Shown here piece after piece: positions 12,166 through 24,142 of a stretch of 64,000 bases of DNA (positions within the stretch are counted from its first letter, which is position 1; each line of letters starts with the position of its first letter). Source of the DNA: Achatina immaculata (taxonomy: Eukaryota > Mollusca > Gastropoda > Stylommatophora > Achatinidae); assembly GCA_009760885.1 (NCBI GenBank), contig CM019702.1, positions 53,915,282-53,979,281 on the forward strand, given 5' to 3'. The position numbers were made by a program, and so were the translations under genes. A model generated the notes under the pieces. The model was not told the DNA's origin. It made no database searches and saw nothing but the letters and a program-made list of their open reading frames with translations.

Positions 12166-12741
12166 CTAAGCTTCATTCTGCTTTCTAGGGAAAAATTTAC
12201 AGAAAATGCCATAAATACTTCTCTGTGTTCATGCGGTAGTATACGAAAATATTCATAGATGAATTGATAGACTCCAGCAAAAACAAAAAACCACCAACGT
12301 ACACATCTACATCAAGATGTTTACCACCAACTGCCACATCTGGGTTAAAAGCTGCAACAAGCATAGAATGCTTGTTGGAATAAAGCAAAAGATGAAAAGA
12401 GTAGAAATCATAACAACCATCTTGGCTGCTCTCTGGTTACGACTGAATGTTGCACTCAGCGAGGTCAATGATGATTTGTACCAGAGAGAATTCTTTTGAA
12501 GGGAGACAACCAAAATAATTGAACATAAAACGATCAGAATAAATGCAGAAAAAGGAGTAATAAACATTTTGAACATTTTATCTCTCTACAGTAAAAACAA
12601 TACTGAGAATAGTTTTGTTTCTTTCGGGACCAAATCTCATCTGAAGTCTGTTGACAACATACACGGCTGCTGCACCTGCTACCAGAATAATGTAAACACA
12701 ATTATGAAGGTTGTCCTTTTTGGTGTAAATATACTTCTTAC
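12166..12741 (-). pseudogene. Receptor A exon 3 (TM4-TM7, frameshifted)
   Basis: Acceptor tttgtgcag precedes GTAAGAAGT (V-R-S-I-F-T-P-K-R). TM5-TM6 is open as ILVVSLQKNSLWYKS to MVVMISTLFIFCFIPTS. TM7 (LLESINSSMNIFVYY) is in another frame. The end CKFFPRKQNEA matches the paralog's tail in a third frame. The cumulative gaps versus 25844-25236 are the evidence for decay. Confidence 0.8.
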
Positions 12742-12879
12742 CTGCACAAAAGAGAAATTTCTGTTATTTTGTGTTCACAATTTACGTAGACCTAAATCGT
12801 TAATAGTACCTTTATTGTGAAGTGAATAAGCAGCTAAACAAAATTATTACAACTATATAAAACTGAAAACAAACCCCAC

Positions 12880-13145
12880 AGCTGGGACTAAACCTGAAGG
12901 GGATAAGTCCCAGCCGTGGGTTTTTTTCTGGCCCACACCGAAATAGCCCCCGGGGTTCACTTAGCCTCTAAAAACGGGTACCAGAGAAATCTGGCAAGTG
13001 AAGCGGCCAGGCCAGTTATACTGACCACATCACACTTTCGTGTGCCGAAGGTCATGGAAAATACAGGCCTCACACTATATTCCACAAAATGCCTTAATGG
13101 CATGGGACCTGGATTTGTCCTTTTTTACTTTTTTATATAAAACAG
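12880..13145 (+). mobile_element. SINE-like repeat, long copy (inside receptor A intron 2)
   Basis: Begins with an inverted repeat (cccacagctgggact and agtcccagccgtggg), followed by cggggttcacttagcc, ccagagaaatctggc and the 150-base tail shared with 11137-11290 and 18890-19015. The words gtttagtccca / tgggactaaac resemble a tRNA B box. No coding capacity. tRNA ancestry is an inference. Confidence 0.6.
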
Positions 13146-13600
13146 TTCACAACTAGCATTGTGGCAGACAATGGAGAAATACCTCGTAGTAAAAAATATG
13201 AAAAAAACAATGGGTACACAATGAAGTGGAGAGAGATGGCGAGAGAAAGAGAGTGAAGGATGAGAGTAAGTAAGAGAGAGAAAGAGGAGAGAGAGAGAGA
13301 AGGAGGGAGAGAATGAAAGTTATTTCATAAAAAAGGATGATAAGAACTGCTCAAGGCTCAGTTGAAATTCATTAAAGGATTCTTCAATGAAGCCATCAGG
13401 TAAACTAAATAGTAATTGTTGTGTACAAATTAACAACAATGCGAGGGCTATTTTAAAATTAGCTCTGATTGGCTGGTATGAAATAGTCAAAAGCAATGAA
13501 ATGTATTATTACATGCACTAGAACTTACATATTTGAACTACTATTTCATGTAGTGGCCACCCAGATTCAGTTACTGTCGTACCCCTGGGTCTAGCATCTG
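13146..13600. other. Intron 2 of receptor A: purine-rich and unassigned DNA
   Basis: An AG-rich tract spans about 13230-13315. No gene seen. Confidence 0.4.
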
Positions 13601-13602
13601 CA

Positions 13603-14300
13603 ATCCCTACTCAAAGAACGGCTGGTTCAGGCGAACATCTGCGGAAATATTTACTCATTCCTTGAGCTCCTGGTTGATCCTGAAGCGCCCGGAAGGCTGC
13701 CAGATCTTCTTGTTGCTGGAGAGATGGTAATGGCTTATACAGCCTGTAAGAGTGGTTGAACATCTCCCAGATGAAGTGCTCAAGCAAAGCCGTTGCCAGC
13801 GTCATAGTGTCAGGCATGTTTTGTCGTGAATTATAAGGACGCTCCTTGGTGAAAACTTCGCCACTTTAGTTTTCGATCTACCCCGGAAGCTTATTCAGAG
13901 TTTCAAAACAAAAATATGCCATTAATGTGGTCCCTGGCGCCATGAATTCAGCCAAAAAGTCTTATCTTTCGGACTGAAAATATTGTAATCAGTTGTGTGT
14001 GTTTGAACATCACCGATATGTTTAGAAACTGATTATGCATTTTTATTTAGGGTTCTTACTTCTCTGCTGTCACGAAATGAACCTATGAGTGATAAAGTGT
14101 CGAAACAGCCCACTCTTTTTTGTTTTTTTTTGTGGGTACCCACCGTGCACAGAACTTGTGGTAACCCAGTTTCTCTATGACAGTTCGAAACAAACTAGTT
14201 CTCGACATTTGATGAAAATATCCGGAAGCTTTAAAATCTTGAAATGACGTTTTACACAGATGCCTGGGTCGACTTTTCAAATGAGGTCATCAAAACACGA
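13603..14300 (-). pseudogene. Decayed mariner transposase in receptor A intron 2
   Basis: Minus-strand blocks in the family order: KTSFQDFKASGYFHQMSRT with LFRTVIEKLGYHKFCARWVP (14260-14150), then LAEFMAPGTTLMAYFCFETL near 13950, then a block with LLEHFIWEMFNHSYRLYKPL (13780-13720) that aligns with the HPPYSPDLAP region. A downstream frame runs to 13611. Stops and shifts separate the blocks. No terminal repeats were recognised. Confidence 0.55.
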
Positions 14301-15300
14301 GTAATTTGAGGGTCCTCTTTGTTTCGTCTTGATGTAAAGTTATTCGCCCATCCTTGCATTTTATGCACTAATCTCTTACAGAACTGCCACTCATAACAGT
14401 ATCACCGAGCACACGGCACACTCAACAATAATTTTTGGCCGCTCTGTGTCCTTCTCCTGCAGGAAGCAGTTCACGAGACAGGTTTGGTGAGAAATGAGAT
14501 TGATTACAGTGTCCATGTTTACTCGATAATTACTCGTGCACATGTGGTCGAAATGGACCGTAGGTGCGCATTTAGCCCGGTAACATTTTTTGCTTGCTGT
14601 ATGAAATGCGCTGTGGGAACTACGTTATTTATCCCCGGCTTAAGTAAACGAATACACCTTTCTCTGATACCAACGTTGCAGTAGCCGAAGATGCAATAAT
14701 TATTCGTTGTTTTTTTTTTTGGCTCGATGAGCCAGGTGTTCTTCCAAATGTCTGTTATCAATTCAGGTGAATTTTACCTATACTTCTCATAGGAAACCAT
14801 AGGAAAGACTTGCTACATTTATGAGATTGGTTTCAGATATATCTATATATATCAGACATATCCAGATAAGCACTAACTTGGGTCTCCGAGCAGTTTGTCA
14901 AGGGGACACCAAGAAAAACGATTCATTTATGTCACTGCAGGCAGTTCTTATACTTCAGATTAAAGAAAATCTTGGAAGTTCCGGAGCAGCTTCTTTCTGT
15001 TCAGCTTTATTTCGACTACTTTACATTTCTTTCCGTTTGCTACCTCTTTTTATTGTTATTCCTGATGGCCACCTTTCTTTTCTTAGTCCCATTCACTTCA
15101 CTGCCTTTTATGACTCCTCTCAGCAGGTGAGTTGATTATTTTCCAGTAAGGGAGACTTTATGGCTTCTTCTTATACACTTCGGAATAGAGCATCCTTGCC
15201 CTTTCAATGATTTCTAATCATTATTAACCTACTTTCACCACCCCGTCCCCGTACTGTTTTATCACTCTTATTATATACCAAATTATATTGTATATATTCA
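14301..15300. other. Intron 2 of receptor A: unassigned
   Basis: The short open frames (66-104 residues) show no family motif. Nothing further can be supported. Confidence 0.35.
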
Positions 15301-15369
15301 TTGTATATATTCATTGTATATGTTCATCGTATATATCGTCTGCGCAATAGTTATCCAATATAAGAAGCA

Positions 15370-15574
15370 AATGTGTTTTATGAGAACGATGGTGAAGATA
15401 CCATGGACAACTAAAAAAAACAGTGAAGAAGTCTTAAAAGAGGCTGGAGTTAAAAGGCACATTATTGCAAAGATCAGAGTCAGACAAGCAAGGTTTGTAG
15501 GACATTTTCTGAGAAGAGAAAAACTGGAACACACTGTGGCATCTGGACAAACTGAAGGAAGAAGAGACAGAGGA

Positions 15575-15617
<43 letters not shown>

Positions 15618-15720
15618 ACTGGATGGGCTATCAGTGTGGCTAGGAAGAAATTTACCAACGAATCTCATAATCAACTCAAAAGACAGGGAATTGTAGAGAG
15701 AAATGATCGCCTACGCCATG
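15370..15720 (+). mobile_element. Non-LTR C-terminal fragment (in receptor A intron 2)
   Basis: Reads MVKIPWTTKKNSEEVLKEAG, then RVRQARFVGHFLRREKLEHT and EGRRDRGRQ. This is the region after the RT domain of RTE-like elements (IPWT, then GHxxRR, then GRRxRGR). It runs into an AG microsatellite at 15577-15613 that translates as RERERE. 5'-truncated; plus strand, opposite to the receptor. Confidence 0.75.
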
Positions 15721-16287
15721 CATCACATCACTTTATTGATTGATTGAGAAAAAGCACCTTGAGGCAATCCAGGGCATGACATCAAGTCGTTTGTCGACTG
15801 ATATCCTATTTCACCGTCTCTTTTCTTCATTTCACAACCACTCAGTTGCCTGGTTCTACTTCTAACTGTTTATGTTCAATTTGTTTTCGTCTTTCTTATG
15901 AGGAGGATATCAAAAGGGCCAATTGTTGATTTTCCATTTATTTTTCGTGATTCTATTTGCTGCGCTGTATTTTGTTTATGGTCTTTGAACAAGGCATGTC
16001 CTAAAATATTGGATGATTAGTGTCTGCTATTCATGTATATGCACTCATCATATTTTCTGCCATTTTAGTTTATGCAAACTTTCATCATTCCTTTGTTTCT
16101 GTAACCTGAACATTGCACTATTGTCTACCTCTTTTGTTACTAAAAACAATCTTACTGATGTCATTTCGTTTATTTCTACCAGTCATTCAGAGGCTGAATT
16201 TGAAATTCCGCACGCAGTAATTGATCTTCATACCATGTGAATGCTGAATTCACAATTTTGATGAAAATGAAAACATTTGTTTCTGAC
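15721..16287. other. Intron 2 of receptor A near exon 2: unassigned
   Basis: T-rich DNA without a recognisable element. Part (16140-16260) resembles the B intron at 27180-27300, for example cgtttatttctaccagtcat and cagaggctgaatt, so it is ancestral intron sequence. Confidence 0.5.
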
Positions 16288-16505
16288 CTGCAGCGGTGCA
16301 GTTACGCACAAGCATCTCTCTAACGTAATGAAAGCTGTGATGCTGCTGGTGACTCTGGTAAACATGAGATGAGGTATTCCAGCCGTGATGGAGTTAACAC
16401 CACAACCATCAAAATAACTCATCGTGGCTGCAGACACTGCAGGGGTGATATACAAGTCCGTCAAAATCAGCGTCAGAAGACAGATCATGTCGGAAATTGC
16501 CAGAC
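16288..16505 (-). CDS. Receptor A exon 2 (TM2-TM3)
   Basis: 218 bases, open. It encodes GLAISDMICLLTLILTDLY, a loop, then TRVTSSITAFITLERCLCV ending at PLQ. The conserved Asp of TM2 (ISD) and an ERC motif in the DRY position are present. Acceptor AG is at 16507-16506 and donor GTCAG follows 16288. Since exon 3 is broken, this exon belongs to a pseudogene. Confidence 0.8.
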
Positions 16506-16614
16506 CTAAATACACAGATATAAATCATTTTGGTACTTTCTTCTATTATTCAATGACTAATCTGTTAAACATCTTCTTTAACATTAACATTTCTTATTAT
16601 AAATTTCAGAAGGG

Positions 16615-17265
16615 AAGAAAAAATCCAAAAGTAAATACAAAAATACACAGAGAACTGCTGGAACAGTGGAAAGCTTCGAGCGTCTGGTGCAAACGATATC
16701 ATGGGATGGAAAATGTGAAACAGAAATTAACAAAGGAATATTCTTAGCAAAAAATACCTTCAGTAGAATGAGGAAGATCCTTACATCACAACAAATATCA
16801 CAGCAACTGAGATTACGTATTGTAAAATGCTACATATATTCAATATTCTTTTATGGTGTAGAAGCCTTGGCCTTGAATGAGACAACAGAAAAGAAAATCG
16901 AGGGCCTTGAAATGTGGATATACAGAAGAATAGGGCGTATTCCATGGACATAAAAAAAAACAAGCAAGGATCTTCTAAACCTGCCAGAAGTGAACAGAGA
17001 AATGTTGAAAAGCAGGTAAGATACTTTGGGCATATCAGGTTGCACACTGCTATATCGAAGACCCTCCTTGAGGGCAAGATCGAAGGGAAATGAACAAGAG
17101 AACGACAGGGACATAGATGGGTGGACAAACATCAAGAGATGGACAGGGTCGAGCTTCGCCGAGTGCTCTACGAAGACAATAAACAGAACAGCGTGGAGAT
17201 GCATTGCAGCCAATCTTCTGTGGAGAGATGGCACTGAATGATGATGATGATGACAATGATGATGG
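16615..17265 (+). mobile_element. Non-LTR C-terminal fragment with GAT-rich tail (receptor A intron 1)
   Basis: Reads WDGKCETEINKGI, RMRKILTSQQIS, YSIFFYGVEALALN, LEMWIYRRIGRIPWT, then a stop. In another frame it reads to the end INRTAWRCIAANLLWRDGTE, followed by a (GAT)n-like tail at 17238-17263. This is the post-RT part of an RTE-like element, 5'-truncated, inserted antisense to the receptor. Confidence 0.8.
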
Positions 17266-17635
17266 TTGTAAATTACTTATTCCAGATATTACTGATACAT
17301 CATTTTCATAGATGATGGATATCTTTTTTTGTTCTTGTAAGAAGGGTTAAAATAGTGGTTCTTAACCTTCATTTAGTGGTCATAGACTTTTTTCCTTTTA
17401 TACAACAGGAAAGTTGTCCCTCGTTAAAACAAGAGCAATAGATGATCTTAATGTTTTAATAGATCCAATCCATTTGCTGGTTCGTGGACTTCTAAACATT
17501 TCTTCAAAGAACCCAAGTGCAAGAATAATGTTCTAAAATAACAGCCTTAAAAGTAAGCTGAGTGATATGAAAAATCAAATGTCTATGGATACAAATTGTT
17601 ATGAATTTATAATGTAACGCCCTTGTTGATATTAC
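17266..17635. other. Intron 1 of receptor A, ancestral part
   Basis: Homologous to 30300-30656 in receptor B's intron 1 (shared words atattactgatacat, aaaatagtggtt). No feature of its own. Confidence 0.5.
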
Positions 17636-17789
17636 CTAACAGACTAACGGTGATCGCTTCTTTGAAGCCCTGTTTGATAAAGCACACGATATTGATGATG
17701 TTTGAGACGACGCCGAATATTTCACTGTCGACACAACCCGGCGTAGGTAACACCGGTAAAATCGTCATTTGATTACTTGCCTCAGCCAT
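17636..17789 (-). CDS. Receptor A exon 1 (N-terminus and TM1)
   Basis: Starts at ATG 17789 (MAEASNQM, matching MAEAGNQM of receptor B) and encodes FGVVSNIINIVCFIKQGFK and SLL, ending before GTAATATC. Against B it has three single-base gaps between residues 9 and 23. They cancel, so the frame returns but the short N-terminal segment is scrambled. Confidence 0.75.
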
Positions 17790-17859
17790 TTCTTTCAGCT
17801 ACATGTGGTTGGAGATGAGGAGATTTCTTGTTTTATCAGTGTAGTTCTGAGTATTTATG

Positions 17860-17929
17860 TGTGAAAGTATGCGTATGTATGTGTGTATGAATGTACTAAC
17901 ATATGTACTTTTGTATGTATACATATGTT

Positions 17930-17961
<32 letters not shown>

Positions 17962-17975
17962 CGCATACATATATG
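17860..17975. repeat. TATG/AT-rich microsatellite
   Basis: Imperfect TATG, TGTA and AT runs just upstream of receptor A's start codon. Confidence 0.8.
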
Positions 17976-18884
17976 AATGCATTTTATATCTACATATGTA
18001 TGTATACATTCTTTTATGAACATGTTTGAAAATTTGTTTCAGGAACTCCTTTTTTCATCACTAAAATAATTAAAACACTTCCCTAGCCACAAAAAAGTCT
18101 AACAGAGTTCTGTCCATCACTTTTAACCAGATAAGCACATAACAAGACTGACCGATCTTTAACACAACATTAGTAAGACAAATATTATCCCATAAAACTC
18201 TATTCTCCAGAACGCAGTGATGTATGTGAATAAGTTAACTCATGGGATAATGTAAGTGTGAAGCACTATATAGGGCACTGTATAGGTTTTCGCTGGGGGA
18301 ACTGGGAGAAAGCTGACCTACGATATGGTTGAATACTGAATAATAGTCAACGTTATCAGTTTGTTTTCAGTGAAAATGGCATGAACCACGGAGAAAAATT
18401 CACGTCCGTCTTGGACTCCCACGAAGAAAGAAAATCTTGATTTCAGTAACGTGTATATCCGACTTGGACTGTTATCACTGCTTGATAGTCAGAAGCAAGT
18501 CGGATCAGTTGGTGTGACGTGTTATTCTGTTCTTCTTGCAACGCCTGACTAACCGGTGATGGTTTTCAGGAAGATTTTGTCTTCTTTACAGCCTACGCTC
18601 CAGTTGGTCACACACGAGTTCAGTGGGGAAACAGCTGGTCATCAATCTTGAAAGCTGTTGTTACCTATCAACACATTTGTGGACGTGCACTGCTGCAGTA
18701 GTATATATGGTCCATTTGCACTGAGGAAAGTCTGAACGTGGGATGTAATGATATCATTTTTGTACGGGAAACCCGTCAGGATTTTCTTTTTCTCAGACCG
18801 AAGAAAAATTTTTATAGTAAATTAAGTAAAAGTTTATTAATAAATAGAGATGCTTTGAAAAGAGAAGAAACTAAAGAAAAATTA
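17976..18884. other. Unassigned region upstream of receptor A
   Basis: No gene or repeat recognised. Any promoter of receptor A would lie at its left end, but no core motif can be defended. Confidence 0.35.
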
Positions 18885-19130
18885 AGAAAGAGCTAAAAAA
18901 GGTACAATGTCCGTTTCCACGCCATTAAGGCATACAGGGGAATACGTTGTTAGGCCCGTATTTTCCATGACCTTCAGCACATAAAAGTGTGATGTGGTCA
19001 GTATCACGCTGGCCGCTTTACCTTCCCAGATTTCTCTGGTACCCAGTTTTTTTAGGCTGGGTGAACCCTGGAGACGTTTACAGTGTGTACCAGAAAAAAT
19101 CCCACTGCTGGGACTGAACACGGTACCACC
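18885..19130 (-). mobile_element. SINE-like repeat, minus-strand copy
   Basis: Reverse complement of the repeat at 12880-13145. It has the B-box-like gtgttcagtcccagcag, the ccagagaaatctgg block and the shared 150-base tail. Ends in a T-rich run (minus sense). Confidence 0.6.
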
Positions 19131-20960
19131 AGTTTAGTAAATCGAACGAAAGCGAACTAAAACATAAGATAAGCACAAGAGGATATGTAGAAATTAAAAG
19201 CAATTGTGACAGATGGGAAGATATAAAAACCATCATAAATAACATAGAGGAAGAATGCTTGTTAGTCAAGACCATAAAAAGGAGGTGCTCAATGAACCCT
19301 ACAGAGAGGCAGTCAAAAGAACGAGACAGATATGGTTGAATGAATGAAGTGCAAAACAAATGAAGAGTAGTACCATACACAGTGTAAAGAAGATCAAAAG
19401 GGTATTCGCCAATAAAAACCACAATATATGAAATAAATCGTAAGCGATATGCAGACATGCCATAAAAATAAGAAAAACAGAGAATTCTACAAATAACTGC
19501 GGACAGTAAAGCAAGGGGTCTGCGGAGCGTGAAAGATAGTAATGGAAACATGATAAATAATGAAAATATGTATCAGATTGAAGAATATTTAGGAAAAAAT
19601 TACTAAAATATGTAGCGAATATAATCACATTATCATGCGAAGAAATACAGACTTGTGAACCTCTAATAGAGGAACCAGACTTAGAAGAACTCAACTACAA
19701 TTTCATGCTTCTATGAAACAACAAAGCAAATGGTTCAGATGGAATTGCTGTAGAACTGATTAAGGAAGGAGGTCTAAACCTACATGAACAATTATGTGCT
19801 AATACAACAAATATGGAGAGAAGAAAAACTCCATAGTGAAAGGAGAGAATCATAACTGATCCCAGTATTCAAAAAAGGTGATACCATAAAGTATGAAAAC
19901 TACAGAACAAAACTTTACTACAAACAATATTTTATAAATATATTAAAACCGTAAAGAACATACTGGGAGACTATCAAGCAGGTTTTAGGAAGAACAGATC
20001 AATAGTAGACCTAATATCATAGACCTCTATATCATAAAGCACTTCGTAATGGGAATATGGAAAAGAAGTACATGATATCTTCACTGACTTCAAGAAAGCT
20101 TATGACAGCATAGACAGGAGCAGCTTATGAAAAAGTATTAAAGAATTTGAGATAATTAATAAATTAATCAATGTGGCCAGAATATGTATGGAGGATGCAC
20201 AAAATATTGTAATATATAAAGTTAGAACCCTTCTGTATAAGAGCTGGGTTAAAACAGGGCGATACATTATCCCCATTACTATTCAGCCTAGTACAGTGTA
20301 CTAGAAAAGGTAAAACTGAAAGAAGAAAGCAATACAGAAGAACAAGCTAAAATACCAGGATACCCTGACGACATTGAGCTAATGGGGGGAACTATACAAG
20401 AACCCATCAATACCTGCATGCACCTGAGAGATGTGGCACTAAAAGTGGGCTTGCCTTTTAACCAAGATAAGACAGAGTATATGAAGATATCAAGAGACCA
20501 GAGGTATAATGATCTAGATTATATACATGTTGGAAGTATGGTTATTAGGGCGGCAGAAACATACAAATATCTAGACACAACCTTCAACAGAAGCAACATA
20601 GTGAGGGAGGAAATTAAAAGCAGAGTGCAGATAGGGAATAAATTATACTTGGACATGCAACAAGTGCTAAAATCCAAAATCCTGTCCAAACCATCAAAAT
20701 AGCAATCTAAAGAACTACAATAAGACCAGCCGTCATGTGTGGATTAGAAACGTGGAGTACAACAAAACCAGATGAACAACATTTGCAGATCTTTGAGAAC
20801 AAGATCCTTAAAAGAATCTAGGGCCTACAAAGGATGCCAACAGTGAATAATGGAGAGCTAGAAATAACACTGAACTTAACAGCTTATTTAAATCCCAACG
20901 AATTATACATGTCTTGAAACTGAACAGACTACGCCGGCTGGGGCATGTAGAGAGACTGGA
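19131..20960 (+). pseudogene. Decayed non-LTR reverse transcriptase
   Basis: RT blocks appear in the correct order but in several frames: GDYQAGFRKNRSIVDLI (about 19970), IFTDFKKAYDSIDRSSL (about 20082), GDTLSPLLFSLV (about 20259), GYPDDIELMGG (about 20356, the YxDD site), then GLPFNQDKTEYMKIS, TYKYLDTTFN and IKSRVQIGNKLY (20382-20702). A C-terminal ILKRI block follows near 20810. Many stops separate them. The left part (19140-19700) is the linker before the RT. Confidence 0.8.
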
Positions 20961-21184
20961 AAGAAAACGGAAAAACGGAAATTATGTACGGTCAAAGGGA
21001 TGAGTGAGACAAGACTAAGACCTGTCTCTCTGTAGCACAAATCATCTTCAAAACGTTCTTCATGGCGTGGGAAAACTAAACCACCCCCATCATTGTCTTC
21101 AAAACAGAAAATGGATTTAATCAGGGAACAATAGCCTTCTTCACAGATGATGGGGCCATGCCACGTGCTGTCTAGCACAAGCAA
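20903..21184 (-). other. Open frame conserved in both duplication copies, unknown
   Basis: The minus frame begins MLVLDSTWHGPIICEEGYCS and continues through FCFEDNDGGGLVFPRHEERF. The partner at 32907-32719 keeps the first 50 or so residues with few changes, then diverges. I recognise no domain. The same DNA could equally be part of an untranslated repeat. Confidence 0.3.
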
Positions 21185-21924
21185 AGCGGGCGTGTGTATG
21201 GCGAACTGTTAGGAATGTGAGGTAAGATGTGTGCTTTCTAAGCCTGTTCCACGCTGTCCTGTGGGACACAGAACATGGAATATTCCTGGCAGTCAACGTT
21301 CCCCTGAGAAACTTGCTACAGAGGTGACGAGGCGGATGTAACGGTCTTGTTCAGGTGCGGTAACTAGTGAGTGGCCGCTTCTGTGCAATCTGTAGTGGAT
21401 CTATTTTGGTTGAACAGGGCTTTAACGCACCATATAGTGTTCCTGTGAGTATTGAAGTGTTGAGATACTGCTGGTACTGTCAGCTATAGCTCGGTGTTGT
21501 TTGTTCAATCCTGGTATTCGGAAAAAAATGTTTCTGTTGTAAGTTTAGTACTCACTCTTTCAACTATTACATTTTCAGATGGCTCTGTTTAGAGCTACAC
21601 AAGTATATTTCTTTTATCTTGTCTTTGCAAATGATTTCTCTTGAGCTGTGATTGTCTCCCGATGAATTTTGCGGTCGAATTGTAAAAGAAATCTACATAC
21701 AGCTCAGCGCCTACTTTTAACTGAGTTGACCCAATAACACGTGACATATATATATATATTACCGCGCACTTACTTTTTTTAAGTGAGAATCCTTCCGACT
21801 GCAATTATTTATTTTAATTGAGGATTTGCATATATACGAACTTAACCATTTAAACGAACAGTGACATTTTCCAAATTGAGTCTTAGGATGCACTGTGAAG
21901 CGTAGAACACAACAGTGATCAGAT

Positions 21925-22172
21925 CAATCGACGTTGAATATGGCAGGAAATGCTGTTCTTTACCATTCCCATATTGAAAATATTATAACAACAAGAAAAA
22001 TAGAAGGAGGAAGATCAATAGGAAGACCAAGAGAAATGATACTGGACAGTCTGACGGGATGGTGTGATAGGAGATCACCAACTGAGCTGATGGCCTGCAT
22101 GAAGGATCGTGTACTCTGGAGAAGTATAATAGCCAACGCCAGTCGCCACGGCACCTGATGATGATGATGATC
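21925..22172 (+). mobile_element. RTE-like C-terminal tail with (GAT)n end (duplication copy 1)
   Basis: Reads IENIITTRKIEGGRSIGRPR, EMILDSLTGW, SPTELMACMKDRVLW, IIANASRHGT, stop, then (gat)n. Related to 33665-33903, 38649-39199 and 51273-51029. It is the 3' end of a 5'-truncated element. Confidence 0.85.
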
Positions 22173-22293
22173 ATTCCCTGCTAACATGTATGATTTCAGA
22201 TCGCAAATGAAATAGAAGAAAACGTCTCCTGTTAAAGAGTTAAATTCCACGTAATATTAGTCCCAGTGTGCGGTCACTGATTTTATTTGTATA

Positions 22294-22349
<56 letters not shown>

Positions 22350-23337
22350 AGTGTGTGTACACAATTATTGGACCACGCTGATGACGTGTTCTAAAAACAT
22401 AATAACGTAGCAGATAAATTCAGTTCTTTATATTCTTTTTTTGTTCTTTCCTGGGGAAAAAACGCTCATGGAAGCTGTTAACCGTTTGTTTACCTCATAC
22501 ATTTTAAAGCATTTTATTCTTTTTTTTAAAGAGTTTTACATGATCTCTCAATGAATCCCATTAACATGGTTTCACACATAATACTTTTTTTTCATTTCTA
22601 TAAGCGTGCAGTATATTCTGCCCAGTATTATCCATGAGTCACTTACCCTGCTGATAATGTTAACACTATTATGAAATATGAAGAAACAGTAGCTAGGATT
22701 TTTATATTTATTTTAAAATCCTTAAAACTAAATTAATAAATAAGGTATTAATTCCTTTCTCTATTAAAAAAAAGAAAACAAAAACTGCACTTTGCCATTA
22801 CTAATGTATCATTATCGCAAATAAAAATAACTTTAAAAATATATCTGCCATTTTGTTAATAACCGATGATGTACGTAAATGGAAAAATCAGTAGTAATTA
22901 ATGCTTATAGTGGAGGCAGTTTTGAAACTTTTCGAATGCGCTAGAACATTTATTTAAAATTCAATATTCTGAAGCATATGTTATATCAAATTTGATAGGT
23001 GCTAACTACATGAAACAGAGCAGCTGTGTCGTATATTTCTTTTCATTGAAATGAAAATACTTGCTCTTAGATGAACGAGTAAGCTTAAAGAAACAAATGT
23101 GAGATTTCTAAATGACTGCCTGAGAAATGTGTTATTGCAAGGAGTGAATTATTTGAAACAGCAATACATTTAAAGAGAATTACTTTTAATACTACTTCGA
23201 TTCGAGTATTCTTTCTAACATTTACGAAAGAACTATAGTTATTGTAATGTAAATACGATTAACATTACACTTAATGCTACAAAACGAGTAGAGGTCAGAC
23301 ATACTTTTCTTTTCGTGGATTTCGTAATCTTTAAGCA
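22173..23337. other. AT-rich unassigned part of the duplication
   Basis: Includes an AT then GT microsatellite (22295-22349). The 5' part (22190-22440) is distantly similar to 31800-32010. No gene found. Confidence 0.45.
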
Positions 23338-24120
23338 ATGGCAGATAGCAGGAGCTGCAGGCAGACATTAAATGCCCCACTATAACCACGTTTTAAAATG
23401 TAGTATGTAGAACGTGAGGACAGTGTGGGAGTGTGTGACTTTCGTTCAAAATAACGAATATGTAAGATATATTTTACTTTATGCAGTCATATAAGTTTCA
23501 TGGAAACAAAAGTGACGGCTATATATAAGAAGCAAGTTTTATCGAGTTGTAAAATAACAGTCAAGAGTACAACACTAAAGTAGGCAGATAAGCTCAAGTA
23601 GCCAGGGACATTAATAACCCCAGGAGGAAAATGTGAAATGGAGATAAAGAGCAGAATAACACAGGCTGAAATAATATTTCAAAGGATGAAAAATATTTTA
23701 TGTAATCAATCGCTAACACTGAAAATGAGGAAAGGAGCGCTGAATGCTATACTGAACAGAACAATCCTGTTTTATGGATGTGAAACATGGACACGCAGTA
23801 GGGAATTACAGCGCCACTTGGAGGCCGAGGAAACGTGGATCCGTAGGAGAATGCAAAGGATACCATGGACAGCGAAGAGATTAAACGAAGAGGTCCTGAA
23901 AAAGGCACAAGATGAGAGACAACCAATACAAAATTCAGGAAGAGATTGATTGTCCAGATTCTTACACACGTCACGAGACCAGGTGGAGTGGACTATTTGT
24001 TAACAGCAAGGTTGATAGAGGGGAAGAAGACGGACGCAGACAAAGAGATAAGATGATGGATGGACTGATGAAGTGACATGAAGAAAGAACACCAGTCCAG
24101 CTCATAATTAACACCCGGAA
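23338..24120 (+). mobile_element. RTE-like element fragment (duplication copy 1)
   Basis: The best-preserved copy of this family. Frame 23638-23949 reads KSRITQAEIIFQRMKNILCN, LFYGCETWTRSRELQRHLEA, RRRMQRIPWTAKRLNEEVLK, then shifts and ends near SPVQLIINTRK. Its 3' end leads straight into the 8-bp minisatellite. It lacks RT, so it is 5'-truncated. Confidence 0.8.
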
Positions 24121-24142
24121 AATTGTGACCGCCAACGCCTGC

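Larger units (their letters stand above)
12166..17789 (-). pseudogene. Receptor A: chemosensory-type GPCR pseudogene (three exons)
   Basis: Tandem paralog of receptor B with the same structure: exon 1 17789-17636, exon 2 16505-16288, exon 3 12741-12166. Splice signals and phases match B (phase 1 after SLLG, phase 0 after PLQ). Exons 1 and 2 are open. Exon 3 has at least three frame-changing gaps relative to B: about 4 bases in TM4 near 12693, 1 base in TM6 near 12355, and about 7 bases after TM7 near 12232. A full-length receptor is therefore not encoded. The introns hold a LINE fragment (intron 1) and SINE, mariner and LINE debris (intron 2, 3.5 kb). Sequencing error could explain one gap but not all three. 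Confidence 0.8.

Noticed and set aside
15314..15643. 109-residue coding gene with RERERE tail
   Set aside because: It is a retroposon C-terminal fragment running into an AG microsatellite. The AG-tract frames at 27042-27239, 42136-42411 and 42656-42862 are similar artefacts.
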